Below, one piece after another: positions 1 to 8,804 of a stretch of DNA of 11,691 nucleotides. A model generated the notes under the pieces. The model was not told the DNA's origin and made no database searches. It saw nothing but the letters and a program-made list of their open reading frames with translations. The position numbers were made by a program, and so were the translations under genes. The stretch's first letter is position 1, and each line of letters begins with the position of its first letter. Source of the stretch: Cochliopodium minus (Eukaryota; Discosea; Himatismenida; Cochliopodiidae); the NCBI GenBank assembly GCA_024220525.1, contig JAMYWO010000001.1, forward strand, positions 176,405 through 188,095, in the 5' to 3' direction.

Positions 1-48
1 TTTATTTTTATTTTTATTTTTATTTTTATTTTTATTTTTATTTTTATT

Positions 49-84
<36 letters not shown>
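1..84. repeat. (TTTTTA)n microsatellite inside an intron
   Basis: A run of T5-6A units lies directly downstream of the last visible NIPA splice donor (GTAAG, 87-91 on the minus strand). It is therefore the start of intron 7 of that gene. Units of 6 and 7 nt alternate towards the right end. The next NIPA exon is outside the window. Confidence 0.9.
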
Positions 85-85
<1 letters not shown>

Positions 86-91
86 TCTTAC

Positions 92-1967
92 ATCCTATTA
101 CAGGGATAATGTAAAGAGAATCATATTTTTTGAGGGCATGATTGTAGCTCATCAGCCAGATGACAGAAAAAATGATGAAATCCAACAAAAGAAAATAAGT
201 AAACCAAAATTTAAATTGATTTTGCTTTTCAAAAATTGAGATTTTCTAAACAAAAATAAAATTTATTTATTTTTTTTTTTAAAAAAAGAAATTAATCAAA
301 AAAATTTGAAAAATAATCAAAATTCTTACCAATAATTCCGCTATAGATTTACCAATTAATGGTGTTTGAACTCCAAAACTAGCAGCTAAGAAAAAATTAA
401 AATTTAAATTGAATGACACCAACAAAAATAAAATAAAATTAAATATTAAAATAAAATAAAATAAAATTATAAAAATATTAAATATTTTAAAATATAATAA
501 AATAAATATTAATAATTAAATATTAAAATAAATAAAATATTAAGAATTCAATTTAAAATTATGATGATAAAATAAAAATAAAATATTAAAATTTAAAAAT
601 TAAATGTAAAAAATTTAATTATAAAATATAATTTTATTAAACTAAAAATTAAATTTACAAACGAAAGAAAAACTAAGGGGCATCATGATCTGAGCAAATT
701 TCTTTAAGAGAGGAGAAGGTCTGTTGGGATGGTTGGAGCTGTCTTTGATGAGGATGTACCTTGAATAGAAAAAAACAAAGGAAAAAATGATCACGAACAA
801 AATGAGGATGGAAATGAACGTGATGAAGCCCCTTCCCGAATACAATCTCAACAATTCTTTTACGTCATACTGTTTATCTAACAAAAAAAAACGTTTTTAA
901 TTATTTTTTTAATTATTTATTTTAATTATTTTTTTAATTATTTTTTTAATTATTTTTTTAATTATTTTTTTAATTATTTTTTTAATTATTTTTTTTAAAA
1001 GATTTTAATATTTCTCAATTATTTTTTTTTATGATTTAATATTTGAAAAATTTTATTTAATATTGAATTTTTTATTCATTTATTTATTTTTTTAAATTAA
1101 TTAATCTTAATTTTTTTATTTTTTTTATTTTCATTATTTTTGGTTTGTTTACCTTGATGTGATGCAAACACAGCTACGAGAGTAGTTCCCACCATGATGA
1201 GTGCTGTTCCGAGAATTGCAGTGATGGAGAGTCTCTCCTTGAGGAGAATTCTCGCACAAATCAAATTAACAATAAATTGAAAAGATTGAATTGCAGATAA
1301 AAGACTTTTTAAAAAAAGAATTTAAAAATAAATAAATAAAAAAAATTTTAATAAAAAAATTAATTGGAATGAGTATTTTCAGAGAAATAAATTTATAAGA
1401 ATTTAAAGAATATATCAAAAAGTTTGAAAGGAAAGAGTTCTATGATAAATCTATTTGGGTGAATTTTAAATTTATTTTATTTTCTTTATATTGAATAGGA
1501 TACCTTTGTGCTGCGAATGGGAATGCTGCAAAATGAAATAGATTTCCAATTCCAAATAATACCCATCCTAATTAAGAAAAATATTGAAGTAATTTTCTCA
1601 ATATATTTATTTTTTTTTGGCTTATTAATTATAAGGTCAAAATCAATCTATATATTTCATTAATATTGATGATATAAAGGTTTATAAGATATTTCTCAAA
1701 TAAGCTTGATAAATTATTTTTGGAATATTTATTTTAATGTGTATAAAGTCTTATACCAAATATCCATATGGCCCATTTTGAATTCTTCTTTTCTGTCTCT
1801 TTCATATTATGTGCATATTTTACAATATTGGTTCCTTATTGAGAAAATGTGAAGGAATTTTTAATTTTTCATTGAAATGAAAACATATCTCTAAATATTT
1901 GGTTACCTAGATTGATAACTATTGCTCCCAAAAGGGAAATAGTTACACCCAATAACCATGATTTCAT
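92..1967 (-). CDS. NIPA-type magnesium transporter, C-terminal end off the window
   Basis: Multi-pass membrane protein of the NIPA family (DMT superfamily), whose members move Mg2+ across plasma or endosomal membranes. Exons, in gene order: 1967-1907, 1834-1757, 1567-1504, 1304-1153, 877-659, 385-330, 224-92. All junctions are GT-AG and all phases close, giving 254 codons without a stop. The start is the ATG at 1967, because MKSWLLGVTISLLGA is a normal NIPA first helix. Family hallmarks follow in order: helix 1 ending GAIVINLG, a lysine/glutamate-rich loop (KETEKKNSKW), AIQSFQFIVN with RILLKERL (the DMT-type LLxE loop) and ILGTALIMVGT. Later come SASFGVQTPLIGKS and KKYDSLYIIPVIG, the end of the penultimate region. 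Roughly the last 80-120 residues should lie to the left. Which NIPA paralogue, and the true ion, cannot be told from sequence. Confidence 0.85.
899..1000. repeat. 12-nt tandem repeat (AATTATTTTTTT)n in NIPA intron 4
   Basis: About eight copies of a 12-nt unit with small length changes in the T run fill the 3' part of the 275-nt intron 878-1152. No coding or RNA signal is seen in it. The other long NIPA introns (386-658, 1305-1503, 1568-1756) hold only A/T-rich unique sequence. Confidence 0.85.
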
Positions 1968-2371
1968 TTCTTTTTTTATTTTCAAAATAAAATGAATTTT
2001 TTATCAAATAAAAAATTTCTGGTGATTTCAAATTCATCAATTTTGAAAGGATAGAGATTTGATCAGAAATTTTGGAAATCAAGAAAATACAGAATATTAA
2101 TTTTTGACAAAAAGAGAAACATAATTTTGTAATAAGGATACGTATGATTTTAGAACAGTTTTCTATTTTTTAAAACAAAGAATGAGAAAAGTTTTTTTCC
2201 CGCCAAAATTTTTAAAACAAAATATTCAAGTTATATTGTTTGATATTTTCAAAAAAAGTGGATTCTTGTGATTTTGGACACAGATATCATTCTTTTGATT
2301 GAAAATCATAATCAAAAAAAAAAATAAACAAAAAAAAAAGTATTAATTTAAATTTAATTATAATAAAGAAA
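1968..2371 (-). promoter_or_regulatory. Intergenic spacer: NIPA promoter side and TMEM144 3' flank
   Basis: A 404-nt spacer between the TMEM144 stop and the NIPA start, both genes on the minus strand. It has no open frame of note. The only G/C-rich spot is TTTCCCGCC at 2196-2204 (plus strand), about 230 bp upstream of the NIPA ATG. That spot matches the metazoan/plant E2F-DP consensus TTTSSCGC. Functional meaning is an inference. Confidence 0.45.
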
Positions 2372-3348
2372 TCAGGAGATGGAAAAAGAAATACACAATA
2401 TTCCAGTTAAAGTAACAGAGTAAGCAAGCAATAGGAACAAAAAATTTCTCTTTCCCTTAATCTCTTTAAAGAAAATGATTCCAATCAAACTGGCAATAAC
2501 ACTGGGAGAACTGCACACAATGGGAAAAGCAATCACAAGCTCCAAATTGGCGTTTGCTACGAAAAAGGAAACTTGAGCAATTCCCCATATGAGTCCCGAA
2601 AGAAATCCTTTTAAAATTAACAATTTTTTTATTTTTTGATTTTTGATTTTTTTTTTTTTACCTGGCAAAATGCTTTATAAAATTCAAAAATTTTTTTTTA
2701 ATTTACAAAATTTTCAATTTAATTTTTCTTTTTGAACCTTTCAGGATAAATTTCAGGTTTATTTTTTTTGATGAAAGAATAGAAAATTAGAACTAAATTT
2801 TTTTTAAAAAAAATTAAAAAATTAAATTAAAAAAATTAAATTATCTCCTTTTTTTTATTATACTTATGGTAGAACATATAAATATTCCTGCGAAATGAGA
2901 TAACGCAAAACTCATAGGATTTCTTTCAGGAAATTTTTCTACGAGATATTGAAGAGGTATCATGTTGAAACCCTATGTTTCAAGTCTTATTCTAAAAAAT
3001 TTTAATGAACAACATTTTTTTTTTACATAAAATAGTCCGGCTCCAAGAGAACCAACAATCGCTAAAAATTTTTTTTTAGTTATTTTTTTAAATTTTTTTA
3101 AATTTTATCATTATATTTACCTATAACTTTTTTGAAAGAAAAAATAACATTCGTTTTTATTTCAGTAACCAAAACATCATCAGTAACATCAAAATCCATT
3201 TTATTCATATCTTTATTATTTTGTATTGTATTGTTTTGTTCTTCCTAATTTTTTATCATCAATTTTTATTTTTATTAATTTTTTTATTCAAATTTTTTAT
3301 TCAAATGTTTTTATTTCAAAATTTTTATTTTTTTATTTTATTACATCA

Positions 3349-3383
<35 letters not shown>

Positions 3384-4402
3384 TATATTTTATGTTTTTT
3401 TTTTACATTTTCAGACACTGATGTATTAACCAAAAAATAAAGAAAGAAACTTGAGACACTCAAGAATACCCCCAAGTAATTCAACCAAGGAGTTTTGACA
3501 ACTTCTTGTTTGATCAAAATTCCGAACCTTCCGCAAAACCATCTTTTTTATTTTAACAAAAAAAATATTGTAAAAAAGTTGATTTTTTAAACAACATATT
3601 TTACCCTGTCAGCATGTCAAATATTCCACTTATTAAAAGACACTACAAATAAAAAATAAATTTAAAAATAATTCATTTAAAATATTTAAAAACTTTTTTT
3701 TTACCATTCCCTTTAATATTATGAAAAATTTTGATTCAAAGAAATTTTTCACGTTCAATATTATACCATTCCAATCACAGAAACTTTGTTTTTTAATTTT
3801 GAAAAATATATTTATTTTTTTTTATAAATTTTTTTCACCTATCGGAACCACTGTCAAATTTCCTATGCACCAACTTGCTCCACCAATCATCGCAAATGGT
3901 TCTAATGATAGTTCTAAACAAAAAGGGTTTAATTTGTGTAAAAAAAAATATTGATGCGTGATTGGATGGTGATTACCAAATCCTGCAATAGCATGCGATA
4001 TAAATCTGATAAATTGGTAAGAATATAAATTTATTAAATTAACATCCTCCAATGAATTATTTTGTTTTCAAAAAAATATATATACCCCACAATTAAGATA
4101 GAACAACACATAATCCACTAATGATTCAAAAATATAATTGTTATAAAGAACTTAATATCATTTTTTTCTATTTTTGATTACTTGGTAGAATATACCATCT
4201 CCTGTTTTGAATATCTTTATAGGTGTCATGAATGAACCTTGAGGTCATAATTTGATATATTATTTCATTTAATTGAATCTCATTTTCTTTACCAAAACAT
4301 AAACCACTGATATATGTCGAAATAATTATATTATAAATGAATTTATGTGATATTAAGCTACCTTATAACTACACAAATAAATCCAAGCAAATGGTTCATC
4401 AT
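2372..4402 (-). CDS. TMEM144-family ten-helix membrane transporter, complete, 16 exons
   Basis: Predicted 337-aa polytopic protein; the human TMEM144 protein is about 345 aa. The family is DMT-like, related to sugar/nucleotide-sugar carriers, with no firm substrate. Exons: 4402-4362, 4306-4293, 4237-4182, 4117-4086, 4005-3977, 3913-3839, 3783-3767, 3710-3705, 3642-3605, 3542-3407, 3244-3121, 3061-3027, 2972-2864, 2792-2738, 2672-2662, 2607-2372. They sum to 1014 nt and every phase closes. Diagnostic blocks: FGSFMTPIK (18-26), TGDGIFYQW (30-38), EPFAMIGGASW (about 62-72), VVPI (79-82), LTGWFCGRFG (101-110), LSHFAGIF, YPESILPGFLSG (253-264) and FFKEIKG (305-311). Residues 149 to about 185 form the usual polar loop between the two five-helix halves. 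Either ATG at 4402 or 4399 could start it. The acceptor at 3245 is the least certain. The stop is TGA. Confidence 0.88.
2608..2661 (-). other. 54-nt stop-free intron in frame (TMEM144 intron 15)
   Basis: GTAAAA...AAAG. The length is a multiple of three and the frame through it has no stop. Retention would insert 18 mostly lysine/isoleucine residues between P259 and G260 of the LPGFLSG helix. That basic insert would break a conserved membrane segment, so splicing is expected. Confidence 0.7.
2662..2672 (-). other. 11-nt microexon (TMEM144 exon 15)
   Basis: CATTTTGCCAG between TATAAAG and GTAAAA. It is required to pass from phase 2 to phase 1 and encodes the middle of the conserved PESILPGFLSG block. 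The upstream donor is an unusual GTTCAA (2737-2732). The frame closure and the near-identical family motif make this assignment strong. Confidence 0.82.
3245..3406. repeat. T-rich low-complexity intron 10 of TMEM144
   Basis: A 162-nt intron made of TTTTTATT-like units, the longest in this gene. On the plus strand it produces Phe/Leu/Tyr-rich open frames that have no other support. Confidence 0.8.
3705..3710 (-). other. 6-nt microexon (TMEM144 exon 8)
   Basis: The exon is GGAATG, between TTAAAG (acceptor) and GTAAAA (donor), with introns of 56 and 62 nt. It adds Gly-Met in phase 0. With it, the stretch VVPIVSVIGMGMCLL aligns without a gap to the IGLGLG region of the family; without it two residues are missing. 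It repeats the last six bases of exon 7 exactly, so skipping it would leave the frame open. The two-codon assignment therefore rests on alignment only. Confidence 0.62.
3767..3783 (-). other. 17-nt microexon (TMEM144 exon 7)
   Basis: Bounded by AAAG and GTATAA. It encodes the residues VSVIGM that follow VVPI, in the helix that carries IGLGLG in relatives. It converts phase 1 to phase 0. Confidence 0.75.
4293..4306 (-). other. 14-nt microexon (TMEM144 exon 2)
   Basis: Flanked by ATCAG acceptor and GTAAAG donor, with 55-nt introns on both sides. It joins phase 2 to phase 1 and supplies the GLCF of the GLCFGSFMTPIK block, which corresponds to the start of the family's FGS...P.K motif. Without it the frame breaks. 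Confidence 0.8.
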
Positions 4403-4734
4403 ATTTTTTTTTTTTCACTAAATATTCAAAAATTTTCAAAGAGAAAATATTAAGTCCTTTAATCAACTAAAATAAAATTGTTTGAACTTTAATTCTTTAA
4501 AAATAAAAAGATTAAAGAATTAAAAAAGATTTTCCAACAAATTACCCAAAAATTCAATTTGAGAAAAAGAAAAAAATTTGATAAAGTTTAAATTGAAATT
4601 ATAAATAGGATAAGATTGATAAAAAGAAAAAAATTTTCACAAAACAAACTAAACCTTTCAAAATTAGTTTTAAAAAAAAATTAAAAATTAATGTAAATTA
4701 AAAAAAAAATAAAAAATAATGTAAAAAAGAAAGA

Positions 4735-4990
4735 GCTTGATCGCGCCAAATGAAGTTTTGATAGTTGAGTTCATTAATTGAAAAGTCTTTAAAGTTGAAG
4801 AGAAGTACAATAAGACCTCCATTCATTCAATGAAGAAACAATTTCAAAATAAACTCAACAAGGTTGTCTTGAAAAAGATCACCATAGAGTAATCTTTCTC
4901 GAAGACGGAGTGAGCCGAAGCCCCGATGAAATTCAAAATGAAATTTTTTTTTTTATTTAAAAAAAGCGAAGTATCATTTTGACAGTGCAA
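4735..4990. other. Unexplained GC-richer island, possible RNA gene or relic exon
   Basis: Blocks here reach 32-43% G+C against about 15-20% around them. Inverted pairs are visible: GTTGAGTT (4764-4771) with AACTCAAC (4852-4859), GTCTT (4785-4789) with AAGAC (4812-4816), and AAAGAT (4874-4879) with ATCTTT (4892-4897). The minus frame across about 4740-4935 is open except for one TGA. A second minus frame encodes an exon-like stretch containing SAHSVFEKDYSMVIFF. Neither matches a family I know. I do not recognise U1-U6, U3, SRP, RNase P or a tRNA. Confidence 0.3.
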
Positions 4991-5286
4991 GATCTTTCTG
5001 TAAAGAAATTAAAAAGTAAAAAATGAGTTTTTAAAATGAAATAAAATTTCTTTTTAATTTTAAAAGGGTTTTTAAGAATTTTTTGTATTCTTTTACTTAT
5101 TTATCAAAAATGAGTCAATTTACCAGCTAACTATTGTTTGTTTTTGAATATAAATCGTAAATTTCAAAATTGAATTTTATTACAATATTAGCCAAAAAGG
5201 TAAAATTGTTAATTGAGACACTGATCAAATTTAAAATTCAAAAACAACTCTTGCCACCCCGAAAATATAATTTAATATTCAAATTT

Positions 5287-5292
5287 TTTATT
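5287..5292 (-). terminator. AATAAA polyadenylation signal of the NT5DC gene
   Basis: AATAAA on the minus strand starts 8 nt after the TGA stop (5303-5301). It implies a very short 3' UTR and supports UGA as a true stop in this genome. Confidence 0.55.
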
Positions 5293-5300
5293 GAAAATGT

Positions 5301-7907
5301 TCAATTAATGTGAAGAAATGAATAATCAATTTCATGAGGCAAATAAGTCTTTTCTGGGTAAAAAGCGTAATTGGGAGGGTAGTTAAGTAGATTAGAAAGA
5401 TTGGAAAGATAAATGGTGGAATATTTCTGCATCCAATAAGCATACCTGAAAAAAGAAAGGAAAATTTAACAAAAAAAAAAAATTTTTTCTTTTTTTTACA
5501 AAGTAGGATGAAGACTAAGACTAAAAGTAGAACCAAAATCATCTGAAAAAATTTTTTAAAGAAAAAAATTTTTAATAATTATTATTGGAAAAATTCAATG
5601 AAAAAAAAATTATTTTTTTTTTACTGCTGAAAAGTTTGGAGACTCTTGCGGATAATTCGTAGATTCGTTCAATGATCATTTTTTCTATGGTCTGGTCGTT
5701 TGCGAGTTGCATGGTGGAGAGGGCGTTGGTTAATAGCTCGATTTCTACTACTAGTGTTTTAAAATCGGGTGTGTTTTGTATCACTATCTCTTTTTCTAAC
5801 TCTCTAACCTTATAAGGAAAAAAAATTTTAACAAATTAAAAAAAAAAAAGTTTTTTTTTTTCTGACTAAATATCCTGTCCTCCATCCCTTGAGCTTGTTA
5901 GGATTTCTTATATCAGCAAAAATGTGATCTAGAAATAGATAAAAAAAAAAATAAAATGTTTGAGAAATAAAAAAAATTTTAAAAAAAATTTTAAAGAAAT
6001 TAATTTTTGAAATAAAAATATTTATTATAAAATAGAAGGTCCAAAAATCAATTATTATTTTTATTTACCTCCAAAATAACAAATTTCATTTCCCTTGTGA
6101 TTGAGCAGATTAATAAATTGAGAATAAGAGCCCCCAGTGTAAATAGCGTTGAGCTCCAACTTTGTTACTGCTTCCCAGTCAACAGATTTATCCTTCATAT
6201 TATATTTCCTGAAAGGGTTCTTTGTTTCATAAAAAGAGGGTTTTTTGGCATCACAAATCACATGATCAAACAAGTATCTTTTTTTTAATTTTATTAATAT
6301 TTATTTTTTATTTTATTAATATTTTTATTACTTATTTTTTTATTTTTTATTTTTTATTTTTAAATTTAATTTTTAATATTTTGTTAATATTTTTATTTTT
6401 AAATTTAATTTTTAATATTTCTTACCTCCAATGTTCAATGTTTTCTTTTTTCAAATATTCATTTGTAATAAAACTCATTCCACAATCAATAAATTCTTTT
6501 TTTATTTTAAAAAAAAGAAAGGAAAATAAAAATGAAATAAAAATAAAGTTTATTAAAAATAAAGAAATATTTAAAACTGACCAAAACTAGAATTGCTCAA
6601 CAAAAAAGTTTTCTTTTTGTCATTTTTAATTTTTTGAAGGAAAAGAGGGAGATTGTCATCTTTTTCTATGTACAAGGCAGGATTAGACATAACTTCTCTA
6701 TGCAACATTTTCGAAATATGCAATTTACTAACACTATTATTTACATCATCTTATAAAGGAAAAAAAAAAAATTAAAATTTTGATTTTTTGATTTTTTTAT
6801 TTTTTATTTTTTTACCATAAATATTTCCTCCATCAAAAGTTATTTTATTTTTTAAAAAATATTCTATAATATCAGCCAACAAACAAGCCTTTTACAAAAT
6901 AATTAATAATTTTTTTTTTAAAATAATAATTATTAAAAATGTTGTAAGTTACTTCAGGCAAACAAAAAGAATCATACAATCCGACTATGTTCTCATAATA
7001 ACTAGGAATTATAACTTTACCAGGGTACCACTCTTCAACAATTTCCGGTTTGAGAGGTTTCCTTCCGAAAAAGACGTACTTTGTCTTTATTTGAGAAAAA
7101 GAATCTAATTTCATCAATGTACCTCTTTTTCTTTTTATTTCATTTATTAAAAAAATATTTTATTTAAAATTTTTTAGAGGATTTTTTATAAAGTAAACTA
7201 TTGAATAGTCGTTAATTTGATTTTTTTTTTACTTGTCAAAATATAATCCTTTGATCGGAAAGGAATCATCGTAGTAACATTCTTTTAGGAGTTGTTTTGG
7301 ATATCCACAATTTTCAACAAGATTTTTCAGTGCCATGTCGTAGATCCATTTCTTTAGTTCAACTTTATAATTGATGAGACTATTTATTTTTTATTTAATT
7401 AATAATTTTTTTTGAAAATAAAATTAAAAAAGATCTAATACGTATAATCGAAATCGAATCCTAAATACTTTATCTCTGAAAATCTATGTTGTGGGAAAGA
7501 ATTATTTATATTATTAATATTTTTAAAATTTTTATATTTTTGGAATTATAGCTCTTACACTAGTCTTTGATTAACAAATACAGAACCTATTGATTTGGAT
7601 TTCAATTTATGGCTTGATTCTTGAAGTTTTTCTATATTATTCTAACAACAAATAAAAAATAAATGAGTTTATTTATTTCCTTGCCTCCTAAAAAAATAAT
7701 GATTCTCAGAATGGGATTGAATAGAATACTTACATATATAAATTCTATAGGAGTTGTGATGATTGGATTATCTTTATATTTATATGAAAGGGATATATTT
7801 AACAATTTGGTTGCGAATGTCTTTGAATCTGCCATGTAATTGAAATGGTTGCTATAATTACGTAACCCACTTCCAAATATTTTATGTTTTGGTTTGAAAA
7901 ATTTCAT
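5301..7907 (-). CDS. NT5DC-type HAD-superfamily 5'-nucleotidase, complete, 13 exons
   Basis: Predicted 523-aa protein of the cytosolic-purine-nucleotidase/NT5DC family (PF05761), about the length of human NT5DC2. Exons: 7907-7734, 7641-7559, 7483-7442, 7379-7233, 7124-6953, 6888-6816, 6749-6582, 6495-6426, 6277-6069, 5928-5867, 5808-5625, 5542-5500, 5445-5301. All phases close (1572 nt). HAD motif I is GFDFDYT, with nucleophile D96 and acid/base D98. Motif II is FLLSNSSF (S282-N283), the motif III region is CDAKKPSFY (K321/K322), and motif IV is GDHIFAD (D380, D385). GYPKQLL, DSFPIKGL, NPFRK, GWRTGYL, DFGSTF and NYPPNYAFYP also follow the family order. All core catalytic residues are present, so it should hydrolyse phosphate monoesters; the substrate is unknown. 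The first 26 residues are basic and lack acidic residues, which may be a mitochondrial presequence. Introns 7 and 10 use GTCAG donors. The stop is TGA. Confidence 0.92.
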
Positions 7908-8101
7908 ATTTTTTTTAATTTAAAATGATCATTGAATGATTAAACAAAATTAATCATTCAGATCCAATACATGTAGGTACGGGAAAAAATGAAAAAATAT
8001 ATTCAAATGTTTTCTAAATTTCGTTGAAATGAAAAAAAAAAAAAATTTGATTCACAATACAAAAATATATTTTTGCCCATATATTACTATTTTAAACCAT
8101 C
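7908..8101. promoter_or_regulatory. Divergent promoter between NT5DC and the 166-aa membrane protein gene
   Basis: The 194-bp gap separates two start codons facing away from each other, so both promoters must lie here or inside the genes. It contains an 11-bp inverted repeat (7933-7960) close to the NT5DC start. TATATT-like stretches lie near 7998 and 8063, but no TATA box can be singled out in such AT-rich DNA. Confidence 0.55.
7933..7960. repeat. Perfect 11-bp inverted repeat with 6-nt spacer
   Basis: TGAATGATTAA (7933-7943) and TTAATCATTCA (7950-7960) are exact reverse complements around ACAAAA. It lies 26 bp upstream of the NT5DC ATG. It could bind a dimeric regulator or, if transcribed, form a hairpin in the leader. 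Confidence 0.75.
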
Positions 8102-8666
8102 ATGTTGGATGATTCAAATGAAACAAATAGGGATGAAAAATATTTGATAGAGAATGATGAAGAAACAGAATCATTTAAATTGGAAACATCCTTCAATGAA
8201 GAATCAATATCCAAAGAGAATGATCAACAAGAACAAAGATATAGAATGATAAAGATGATATCAATAGCAGTTATTATCATATTTTGTTGTATAAATCAAG
8301 CAATGTGCGCAAAATGTCAAGAAAGCTCCAATTTTTCAGCATTTGCATTAGTATTGTTATTGATGGTCTTCTTTGTTGACATATATTTCTCCATAGCCTC
8401 TATTCTGTTTCTTTATTTTATGATGCAAATCTCCATCACTGCATCTCTATGTTCAAAACATCATGGATCATGCCATTCTTTCAAATTTTGTGATGCATGC
8501 TGGGTAAGAAAAAAAAATAATTTTCATGTGATATCTTTCGAGTAATTTTTATTATATTTTAATAAAGGTTATGGCTTCTATTGGTATGATGTCATCATTT
8601 TTGGTTATCAGCTATATATTCATTAAATATGTGAGAAACAAGCTTCACGAAAAACATATAATATAA
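8102..8666 (+). CDS. Cysteine-rich four-helix membrane protein, function unknown
   Basis: Exons 8102-8503 and 8568-8666, joined by a 64-nt GTAAGA...AAAG intron in phase 0, give 166 aa ending in TAA. I do not recognise the family. Residues 1-47 are acidic, rich in Glu, Ser and Asn, and probably cytosolic. Hydrophobic segments lie at about 52-68, 77-95, 97-115 and 135-153, followed by a short basic tail (KYVRNKLHEKHII). Eight cysteines sit at membrane edges: C62, C63, C69, C72, C117, C124, C130 and C133. The group SLCSKHHGSCHSFKFCDACW just before helix 4 could bind metal or form disulfides. It is the first plus-strand gene of the divergent pair. Its start is the first ATG after the A/T-rich leader, and exon 1 is open throughout. 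Confidence 0.8.
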
Positions 8667-8709
8667 ATTGTAACAATATATGGATCATATAACAAGTAGA
8701 TATTGCATC

Positions 8710-8715
8710 AATAAA
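8710..8715 (+). terminator. Candidate AATAAA poly(A) signal of the 166-aa gene
   Basis: AATAAA lies 44 nt after the TAA stop and before the next gene start at 8805. In DNA this A-rich the motif is common, so its position is the main support. Confidence 0.45.
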
Positions 8716-8804
8716 AAGATTTTTTGAAAAATTATCAACCTTTGTTGTTTATATGAGGTGAACATTTTAAAATTTATGAGAAAAATATAAAAAAAAATTA
8801 GAAA

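Larger units (their letters stand above)
4403..5300. promoter_or_regulatory. About 900-nt intergenic region upstream of TMEM144 and downstream of NT5DC
   Basis: No gene model fits here. The parts next to the genes (4403-4730 and about 5000-5286) are ordinary A/T-rich flank. A GC-richer island sits at 4735-4990 and is described separately. The minus strand has TTTGGCGCG at 4742-4750, 340 bp before the TMEM144 ATG, which again fits the E2F consensus TTTSSCGC. Confidence 0.4.

Noticed and set aside
1-84. Left-edge (TTTTTA)n run as a telomere or CRISPR-like array
   Set aside because: It is a simple microsatellite within a splice-bounded intron. There are no G-rich telomere units and no repeat-spacer structure.
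3221-3429. Two overlapping plus-strand frames rich in Phe, Tyr, Leu and Ile
   Set aside because: They lie inside the T-rich intron 10 of the TMEM144 gene on the other strand. Low-complexity TTTTTATT repeats explain them.
3822-4052. 76-aa minus frame starting MEDVNL as a separate gene
   Set aside because: It is a chance read-through of TMEM144 exons 5 and 6 with the intron between them. Phase and family motifs show the introns must be removed.
2372-4402. NIPA and TMEM144 genes as an ancient tandem duplication (both DMT superfamily)
   Set aside because: The two proteins share only the general fold. Their intron positions and motifs differ, so adjacency is more likely coincidence.
4829-4891. 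20-aa plus-strand frame in the GC-richer island starting ATGAAGAAACAA
   Set aside because: Too short, with no upstream exon in frame and no recognisable similarity. Kept only as part of the island observation.
6222-6590. 122-aa plus-strand frame
   Set aside because: It covers NT5DC exon 8, the T-rich intron 8 and the edge of exon 9 in antisense. Its composition is repeat-driven and the minus-strand gene is well supported.
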